Of a stretch of DNA of 35,491 nucleotides, positions 29,601 to 35,491 are shown piece by piece. Numbering within the stretch: position 1 is the stretch's first letter; every line of letters starts with the position of its first letter. Source of the stretch: Chalciporus piperatus (taxonomy: Eukaryota > Basidiomycota > Agaricomycetes > Boletales > Boletaceae); assembly GCA_038093975.1 (NCBI GenBank), contig JBBPTG010000248.1, positions 1 to 35,491 on the forward strand, read 5' to 3'. The notes beneath the pieces were generated by a model. The model was not told the DNA's origin, did not search any database, and was given only the letters and a program-made list of their open reading frames with translations. A program made the position numbers and the translations under genes.

Positions 29601-30333
29601 ATCCTGGGCTGATTCTATCTCCCACGCCGAATTTGCTCACAATCATCGACCCCACTCTGTCACCGGCAAATCCTTGTTCTATCTTATGATGGGATATGAG
29701 CCTCGCCCCCTTCCTTCGATGATTGCCGCCTCCGCTCTACCCGCTGTCGAACTTCGCCTTCACTCCCTCACTGCTGCCAGAGATGAAGCACTCGCCTCGC
29801 ACGAGCTTGCCAGACAAGTAATGTCCGCACGAACTCGACAGAAGTTCAAGCCATTCGCCAAAGGAGACAAAGTCTGGCTAGAAGCTAGAAACCTCAAACG
29901 GTCCCTTACCTCCCCAAAGTTTGCTCCGAAACGAGAAGGACCCTTTACCATCACACAGGTCTTATTCCCGCTATCTTATAAACTCCGCCTCCCACAAACG
30001 TGGAAGATCCACCCTGTGTTTCATGCTTCTCTGTTATCGCCCTATCGCGAAAACCCCGTACACGGACCGAACTTCCCGGCTCCACCACCTGACTTGATAG
30101 AAGGCGAAGAAGAATATGAAATCAAACAGATTCTCCGACACCGGAGTTTCTCCGGAAGCCACTCTTACCTAATCCGCTGGAAAGGATATACGGCTGATGA
30201 AGACCGCTGGCTTAAAGAAGCAGACCTCACACACGCCAAGGACATCCTAGAAAACTATAAAAAAGCTCACCCATCCGCCTTCCCTTCTTCCTTAAGATCC
30301 CCATCTTCTGTCAGACGCAAAACTCGCCGCTGA
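26660..30333 (+). pseudogene. pol: Pol of B2, inactivated by stops and a frameshift
   Basis: Complete domain order: protease (ALIDSGADISCID), RT ([18 protein letters not shown] near 27955), RNase H (ATDASKFASGG), integrase (HDHPTAGH...CATC; CDLITDLP; SDRGPQFTSEF; EHVNQE) and chromodomain (EEEYEIKQIL...YLIRWKGY). Lesions: TGA at 26726-26728 (just after the gag junction), 27770-27772 (middle of RT), 28220-28222 (after RT) and 29575-29577 (integrase), plus a 1-nt deletion near 28309. All four stops are CGA in B1. The individual open pieces are 26738-27772, 27857-28222, 28288-29577 and 29674-30333. The reading before RT is better preserved than in B1, whose RT is scrambled. Confidence 0.92.
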
Positions 30334-30337
30334 AACT

Positions 30338-31505
30338 ATGTCCGCTCCTACTACCCCTTCGTCTACCACTATGTCTTCCATTTCTTCTCTATCTCATTCT
30401 TCTTCTTCCCCTACTTACCCCCCTGGTTTACCTATTCGTTCTCTACCTATTCAACCCACTCGTCCCTCCTCTCCCGAACCCGCTAGCCCAACCGTCGCTG
30501 AAGCTGGATGGAATACCACTGGTCTCCCATTAAACTCCGCTGGGTGGCCAGTCTTACAGAAAGACTTGGATGCCCCCACTCATATTGCCGCTACTCCCAC
30601 TGTCGGAATCATATCTGTTGAGTTCCCACTCACCGCTCATCGTCTTCACAACGAATTAATGGACAATGTGGTCATGGACCGTATGTCCCAATTCCTACTT
30701 GACTCGCGTCTCTCTGTACCCATCGGCGCACACCTTGATCTGGGGTCACCCCTCTTTGCCCTCTACCGCGCCTACCTGCAAGCATTCCGTCTTGCCAATC
30801 TTCCTCCTTCCCTGACGACGGTTCACCAAGCTCATTCAGAAGCTGCTTCCCTCCACAGTATCCATGGTGATCTAATTACCAACCTCAGCATTGCTCTTTA
30901 TGAGCTACGGATGCCGGAGTTTCTGGATGATCTAGACCGCTACCTCAGAGAATCTGCTTCTGCAGCTCAATCTCCAACCCCTGTCATCGGAGTTTCTACC
31001 TCATCTCTCCCCTCGTCGACACCTTCCGTGTCTAGCTCCCCTTTGAATGATGAAGAGGAAGCAGTGTTTCTTTCGTGCAGAACGTAACCACATTACCTCG
31101 CAACGACAACGGACTGGCACCATACCTCTATCCACCTCACATCCCCAGTACCACAATGCCTGCTTCGTATGTCACCGACTGGGCCATATACGTGTCCACT
31201 GTCCTGTATACCAGTGTCCCACGTGCTTCCGATGGGCACCCGGTCACATTCAAGGTCGTTGCCCACTTAGGCGTGGACAGAGACATACAACCACGCCACC
31301 TGTTGCACCCTCTTCCCGTTCCCGCCGATCAACCAATACCAATCGAGCTGCTCGACGCCCCCCTCCACTCTATACCCGCATCTCGGGTGAGACTTATTCA
31401 TGCAACGACAACAACGCCACTCTCTATGACAGAGATGATCCAACCGATGATGTCGGATATGCAAACATGACCGGTTCTCCAGGTCACTACGGGTTAAGCA
31501 TTTGA
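30338..31505 (+). pseudogene. ORF3 of B2: double zinc-knuckle protein with one frameshift
   Basis: Homologue of 4727-5893. Its ATG again comes 4 nt after the pol stop (TGA here, TAA in B1). The first 240 codons match B1 closely. One extra T in GTGTTTCTTTCG near 31067 shifts the frame to a stop at 31087, and the rest continues in the frame ending at 31505 with both knuckles intact (CFVCHRLGHIRVHC and CPTCFRWAPGHIQGRC). Apart from that lesion the protein is conserved, mostly by synonymous or mild changes. Confidence 0.85.
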
Positions 31506-31539
31506 CTAGCATTTATCTTCGTCGATGACTTGATTCTAA

Positions 31540-31549
31540 TACGGGGTAA
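31540..31549 (+). promoter_or_regulatory. Polypurine tract of B2
   Basis: TACGGGGTAA directly before the 3' LTR, matching the B1 tract. Confidence 0.6.
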
Positions 31550-32021
31550 TGTTATGATCATCCCATTCTTTCCTTCCCCATTACCTTGTACTAAAGTCCT
31601 AGTCGCTGGTTCAAGTCCTGCCTAGGCCACTTATTTCTTCCTTCATCTTCATCAGCGAATATTCCGTCATGTTCTTTCACCTTCTACACTTCGTCATCAC
31701 TGACTCATACACTTACTGAGCATGACTCATCCTTATTCATCATAGCTCATTCTGACTCATTCTAACTCCTTCTATGCCTGCCCTTAACTTGTTCACTTAT
31801 CTATATAAACCCTCAAGTCTCCTCCTGTAACCTTAAGTTAGACCTACACAATCTAGCTTGGTCATTCCTCGCTCCCTTTGAACCCTCTGAGAGTCACCGT
31901 CCCACTCTTGAACGGACGCTAGGCCTTAACGTGGACATCCCATCGTTAGGCTACCTTGAAACCTTTGTCTTTGACTAGGCTTTTGTGTCTACGCTTTGAC
32001 CTACCCGGTACAAGCGTAACA
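31550..32021 (+). repeat. 3' LTR of B2 (beta subfamily)
   Basis: 472 bp, TGTTATGATC...GCGTAACA. Close to 22652-23111 apart from about 12 extra bases (a CATTCTAACTC duplication near 31760). TATA near 31801; R 12-mer TAAGTTAGACCT at 31834-31845. Confidence 0.92.
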
Positions 32022-32409
32022 GCTAAGGAACTGCTCAAAGAGATTCTGCAGAAGGGCAGGTGCGTAGTTGGCTGCACGTCCGTCAAGGATACACGTCTGA
32101 GGCTCAACTGATGATTGTCATCTTGCTAGGGAACATGCCGGAGTGCCTGTGCAAGCGAGCGACTCAGAGGGCGGCGACAAGGTGGTGCGATTGGACGCGA
32201 TGGACTTTCTAGCCAACCTCGGGCCTGTGTCGCAGACTCCGAGTCTGCCACAGCGTGAACAGCCTGTCTCTGGCAGCGGGAGCGGGGGTCTCGGGGTTCA
32301 AGTTGGAACATCACAGGTGCAGGGGGCTGGGCTGCTGGGTAGTGCCTCGGAGGGTCTCAGTAGGGTTGGGATGTCCATCAGGGAAAACCTCCCCTGGATA
32401 ATTGCATAG
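32022..32409 (+). pseudogene. Last two exons of a truncated gene
   Basis: Directly after the LTR an open frame reads AKELLKEILQKGR (32022-32059), followed by a GTGCGT...CTAG intron (32060-32129, branch-like CTGAT) and a last exon 32130-32409 ending in TAG. Phases join. The C-terminal 93 residues are Gly/Ser/Gln rich and end RENLPWIIA. The upstream part is missing at the LTR. Its family is not recognisable. It could be a host gene or part of another transposon. Confidence 0.5.
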
Positions 32410-32551
32410 AATTGTAGATAATCTCAGCTAATACTTGAAATTTTCGAAAAAACTTGAAATTTCATGAATTATCTGGAATTTGACCACTCCTGACTATGTA
32501 TTAGTTGATATTTTATGATAATTCATGATGATTATATAGATAATTTTACCC
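32410..32551. other. AT-rich spacer with short inverted repeats
   Basis: AT-rich sequence with repeated ACTTGAAATTT and AATTCATGA-type motifs on both strands. No gene seen. Confidence 0.4.
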
Positions 32552-33500
32552 TTGTAGTAGAGTGTACAGAAAGTGTACAGAAAAGTGTACTAAGTGTAGT
32601 CAAGATTGTATTAGGATTGAGTGTAGCTCAAGTGTATAAAAGAGTGGAGTGAAAGTGTAGTTAAAAGTGTGGGAAAGTGTACTGTGATTGAGTGTAGCTA
32701 AAGTGTACAAAAAAGCGTAGTGAAAGTGTAGGCAAGAGTGTGGGAAAGTGTAACTAGATTGAGTGTACTAAAGTGTACAAAAAAGCGTAGTGAAAGTGTA
32801 GTTACAAGTGTGGGAAAGTGTATTTGATTGAGTGTAGCTAGAGTGTACAAAAAGCGTAGTGAAAGTGTAGTTACAAGTGTGGGAAAGTGTAACTAGATTG
32901 AGTGTACTAAAGGGTACAAAAAAGCGTAGTGAAAGTGTTGTTACAAGTGTGGGAAAGTGTATTTGATTGAGTGTAGCTAAAGTGTACAAAAAAGTGTAGT
33001 GAAAGTGTAGTTACAAGTGTGGGAAAGTGTATTGTGATAGAGTGTAGCTAAAGTGTACATAAAAGTGTAGTCAAGAGTGAGGATAAATGAGTGTAGCTAA
33101 AGTGTGCAAAAAAGCGTACTAAAAGTGTAGTTAGCAATGTGGGAAAATGTACTGTGATTGAGTGTAGCTAAAGTGTACAAAAAAGCGTACTGAAAGTGTA
33201 GTCAAGAGTGTATTAGCATTGAGTGTGGCTGTGTACCAAAAAGCGTAGTGAAACTATAGTCAAATGAGTAGGACAGTGTAGCTAGATTGAGTGTAGCTAA
33301 AGTGTACAAACAAGCGTACTAAAACTGTAGTCAAAAGTGTGGGAAAGAGTGTTGTGATTGAGTGTACCAAATGTGTACAATAAAGTGTACAAAAAGCGTA
33401 GGACAAGTGTACTGGAAAGTGTAGTAATCAGTCTATTGAAAGTGTACAAAAAAGCGTACACAAGTGTACAAAAAGTGCAGTAGTTGTCTAGTGTAGGAAA
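32552..33500. repeat. GTGTA-rich minisatellite, unit about 69 bp
   Basis: Imperfect tandem array of about 0.95 kb. A unit reads roughly GATTGAGTGTAGCTAAAG, GTGTACAAAAAAGCGTAGTG, AAAGTGTAGTTACAAGTG, TGGGAAAGTGTATTT. The marker GATTGAGTGTA recurs at about 32616, 32687, 32757, 32825, 32895 and 32964, spacing near 69. Each unit is built from 8-14-nt AGTGTA submotifs, so it has a two-level repeat structure. The ends are more degenerate than the middle. It contains no gene. Confidence 0.85.
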
Positions 33501-33540
33501 TCCTAATGAAATGTAGCCCCAATGTCCTAATGCTCGGACT

Positions 33541-33558
33541 TGAATGAATGAATGAATG
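33541..33558 (-). repeat. Tetranucleotide 3' tail of the LINE
   Basis: TGAATGAATGAATGAATG on the plus strand, i.e. a (CATT)n tail on the element's strand, right after AATAAA. Short-repeat tails are usual for I-type LINEs. Confidence 0.7.
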
Positions 33559-33639
33559 TTTATTTGGCTAACTACGCCTATTACATAAGCTCAGGTGAAG
33601 GATCACCTCGTTAGCTCAATGAGAAATGTAAAGAGGAAA

Positions 33640-35491
33640 CTAAAGTAAGGACTGTAGGTGTTCTGGCAAAAATACATGAAGAGCACTGTCAGTAGAGGAG
33701 AAATGCTGATTTGCACGAAGTCGTCGACGATAGGTTCCCCACAAATGACCCGCAGCACGAATTGCATGAGTATGCCATACACCAGCGATAGCCGCAGATA
33801 AGCGACATGGCAAAGGTGCGACACGATCTACCGGGGGGACGAGGCCCAAATAGTATCGTGATAGGTATTGCGGCCATACAGGTGCATCCTCAAAAAGCCG
33901 ACGAGTGGCGTCGAGCAGAAGTTCTCGTGACGGAGGAGGAACATCACAGAGAAGGGTAGTGACCTCTGCGAGCACGTCGTGGCGATGAGAGTCCCGAATG
34001 CCAGCGAAAGATGGGCACGCAACGAATATATGATGAATCGTTGCTTTCGCGGCACAGCCAGAATGACACCAAGGGGAAGTGTCACCCAGTCGACGGAAGC
34101 GTACGTCGGGGCTGTCTAGCTGAGAAGATCGGGCGTATAGCTGTACTTCCGTAGAGTAAGCAGAAGTAGCGTGCACGTAGCTGTATGGGGGCGGTGCATG
34201 GAGGTCGTACAGTTCGCGAGCAAGGGTTTGTGAGGGCCGAAAGTCGCGACGATGCGCACAATGGGCGGATAGGAGAGTTTCAAAAGTTCTCGCTACATTA
34301 GATTCGACGAAACCTAGAGATGAATGAAATAGAACGTAAGGGTCCATAGTGAAGGTAGGCAAAGGCAAGGGGATAGGAGGCAATGAGGAGTGTTGTGCGG
34401 ACGATGCGAGGTGATCCACATAGGTGTTAGCGACGGATAGGGAAGATGTATCAGAAGTGTGTGCACGGACATGGGTGAGAGTAGGACGAAGATGGAGGGG
34501 AATACGATGGAGAATGTCGAGTAACCAACGATAAAGGGAACGAGCCGGGTTGGAGCGGAGGAGCATCAGTATTGAGGAGTCTGGGTCGGAAAGCGCGGAA
34601 ATAAGGTTGACGGAGTTCAGATGATCTGTAGCGATGGTGACCGGCGAAACACTGGAAGAGCTTGAAAACGAGGAAAGGTAGGCCACTACCAACGCATAAA
34701 CTTCTGCGTGTAAAATGGAATAGGAGCGAGCAGGGAAAGGGAGACTGGCGAGTAACGTAGATGTGGAAGAGGAAGTGGCGAAGGTGAGGCGACGGTGGGT
34801 GAAAAGATCAGGGGAAGCAGGGAACATAGAGCCGTCTGTAGCAATTAGTGCAGATGAATGCTCATGGGAAAGAGGAGGAAGGAAAGAGAAAGATGTAAGT
34901 GCTTGTATGGCGTTTTCGGCGGCAATTTGACGCGCTGAAGGGGAAACAGTAAGGGTTGGAGGTGAAGTCTGTAGAAGATGCGATAAACGCAATGGTCTTA
35001 GCCAAGCGTAGATCTGATCCCAATTGCTAGCAGCGGGCGTAAAACGAGTGAGAGCTGGTGCCTTTGGGTCAACATGGAACGAAGATAGAGAGGGATAAGG
35101 GTGGGGCTGCCAAGCACCAAGATCATGCATGGTGTGAAAACCGGCGTGAGCGAGATTAGAGATGACGTTGGGAGGCGGAGGAGAGGGTGACAGTTTGGCG
35201 ACATGGTGAATACCGACTTGTCCTGTAGAAAGATAGGATTGATCAGTGCATAAGATGGACATGTCTACCATTCTTAATGCGTCGTGAGCCACGATCCAGG
35301 TCCAAGGCAGGGTGCGCGAGGAACGAAGAAAGGAGCACGAGGTGGTAGGTGATTGTAACGGGTCGCGACAGTTGTTTAATATGCAACACCAGTCTGCCCA
35401 GGTGATTTGTGCGAGGGTTCGGAAAAGGGGAACATGGTGATTGAGGTCACGGAGGAGCCCTGTTACCGCAGCTGTATAATTCAACCTAGAG
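33640..35491 (-). CDS. LINE ORF2 C-terminus: RNase H and zinc finger (partial)
   Basis: Open frame of more than 614 codons, still open at the window edge (the TTG at 35484 is not a real start). RNase H catalytic residues are visible: D217 (ATDGSMF), E261 (LHAEVYALV), D287 (IATDHLN) and D357 after HVRAHT (ANTYVDHLA). Near residue 485 a CX3CX6-7HX4C cluster (WCHSGCAAKATIHHIFVAC) fits the zinc finger often found at the end of LINE ORF2. RNase H removes the RNA template after reverse transcription. The frame has no lesion in this window, so the copy may be young. Stop at 33640-33642. Confidence 0.87.
   Translation of the reverse strand, partial: SRLNYTAAVTGLLRDLNHHVPLFRTLAQITWADWCCILNNCRDPLQSPTTSCSFLRSSRTLPWTWIVAHDALRMVDMSILCTDQSYLSTGQVGIHHVAKLSPSPPPPNVISNLAHAGFHTMHDLGAWQPHPYPSLSSFHVDPKAPALTRFTPAASNWDQIYAWLRPLRLSHLLQTSPPTLTVSPSARQIAAENAIQALTSFSFLPPLSHEHSSALIATDGSMFPASPDLFTHRRLTFATSSSTSTLLASLPFPARSYSILHAEVYALVVAYLSSFSSSSSVSPVTIATDHLNSVNLISALSDPDSSILMLLRSNPARSLYRWLLDILHRIPLHLRPTLTHVRAHTSDTSSLSVANTYVDHLASSAQHSSLPPIPLPLPTFTMDPYVLFHSSLGFVESNVARTFETLLSAHCAHRRDFRPSQTLARELYDLHAPPPYSYVHATSAYSTEVQLYARSSQLDSPDVRFRRLGDTSPWCHSGCAAKATIHHIFVACPSFAGIRDSHRHDVLAEVTTLLCDVPPPSRELLLDATRRLFEDAPVWPQYLSRYYLGLVPPVDRVAPLPCRLSAAIAGVWHTHAIRAAGHLWGTYRRRLRANQHFSSTDSALHVFLPEHLQSLL

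Larger units (their letters stand above)
22652..32021 (+). mobile_element. Chimeric family B element(s) B2
   Basis: Order: beta LTR, 349 bp of leader and gag 5' end, alpha LTR (split by a retroposed insert), one full internal region (gag, pol, ORF3), beta LTR. A beta element invaded by an alpha element, then recombination within their internal regions deleting one alpha LTR and one internal copy, would give this order. Outer flanks ATAAC and GCTAA do not match. Pol carries three stops plus a frameshift and ORF3 one frameshift; the family is the same as B1. Confidence 0.85.
33541..35491 (-). mobile_element. Non-LTR retrotransposon (LINE), 3' part
   Basis: Minus-strand element entering from the right edge. 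It contains the C-terminal part of ORF2 (post-RT region, RNase H, zinc finger), an 80-bp 3' UTR with AATAAA, and a simple-repeat tail, ATTC repeated four times (33541-33558), in place of poly(A). Non-LTR elements with an RNase H after RT belong to I/Tad-type lineages. The RT lies outside the window, so the clade is not settled. Its 3' end abuts the minisatellite flank. Confidence 0.85.

Noticed and set aside
32768..32989. 73-codon minus-strand ORF
   Set aside because: It is a translation of the minisatellite (repeating peptide), not a gene.
32552..33500. CRISPR-like array or telomeric repeat
   Set aside because: Repeats are imperfect, contiguous and nested with no unique spacers, there are no cas genes in this eukaryotic setting, and the motif is not TTAGGG.

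Overview
The window looks like a repeat-rich (heterochromatin-like) stretch of a filamentous fungus, most likely an agaricomycete basidiomycete. The evidence is one intact gene with seven introns of about 47-60 bp, CTNAY-type branch sites and GT-AG ends, surrounded by nested chromodomain Ty3/gypsy LTR retrotransposons, PIF/Harbinger remains, a hAT-type MITE and a non-LTR element. No species call is possible from sequence alone.

Layout. 1-4214: element A1 (plus strand), a Ty3/gypsy copy cut off by the window edge on the left and broken inside RNase H on the right. 4215-11352: element B1 (minus strand), a full-length Ty3/gypsy copy of another family with gag, a damaged pol and a third ORF (ORF3) after pol. 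11353-13405: an apparently intact 8-exon gene (484 aa). 13701-14043: a protease fragment of a third gypsy family (C). 14044-20632: element A2 (plus), full length. 20633-22622: remains of a probable PIF/Harbinger transposon, with a plus-strand accessory gene split by a 667-bp hAT-type MITE and a convergent transposase C-terminus. 22652-32021: a chimeric B-family element (B2, plus) with LTRs of two subfamilies (alpha and beta); its alpha LTR is interrupted by a poly(A)-tailed retroposed sequence carrying a 330-codon ORF. 32022-32409: last exons of a truncated gene. 32552-33500: a GTGTA-rich minisatellite. 33541-35491: 3' part of a non-LTR retrotransposon (minus) that runs off the window.

How the parts work. 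Both gypsy families carry chromodomain integrases, and both show, in sequence, a self-priming arrangement like that established for Tf1 of fission yeast: 11-12 nt just downstream of the 5' LTR are exactly complementary to 11-12 nt in the LTR about 30 bp after the TATA box. In family B the two LTR subfamilies differ at one base of this pairing and the primer site changes with it. Both families also carry a canonical in-register -1 slippery heptamer at the gag/pol junction (TTTAAAA in A; GGGTTTT, a 6-nt spacer and an 8-bp hairpin in B). Family B has an AUG-free leader with a conserved open frame beginning at ATT in a Kozak-like context upstream of the first gag AUG, and a 388-aa double zinc-knuckle ORF3 starting 4 nt after the pol stop. 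B2 carries four in-frame stops that are all CGA-to-TGA changes relative to B1.

None of the three LTR elements has matching 5-bp target duplications and the flanks do not continue across them, so the locus has been rearranged by recombination between copies (or misassembled). All calls were made by reading; no database search was run.
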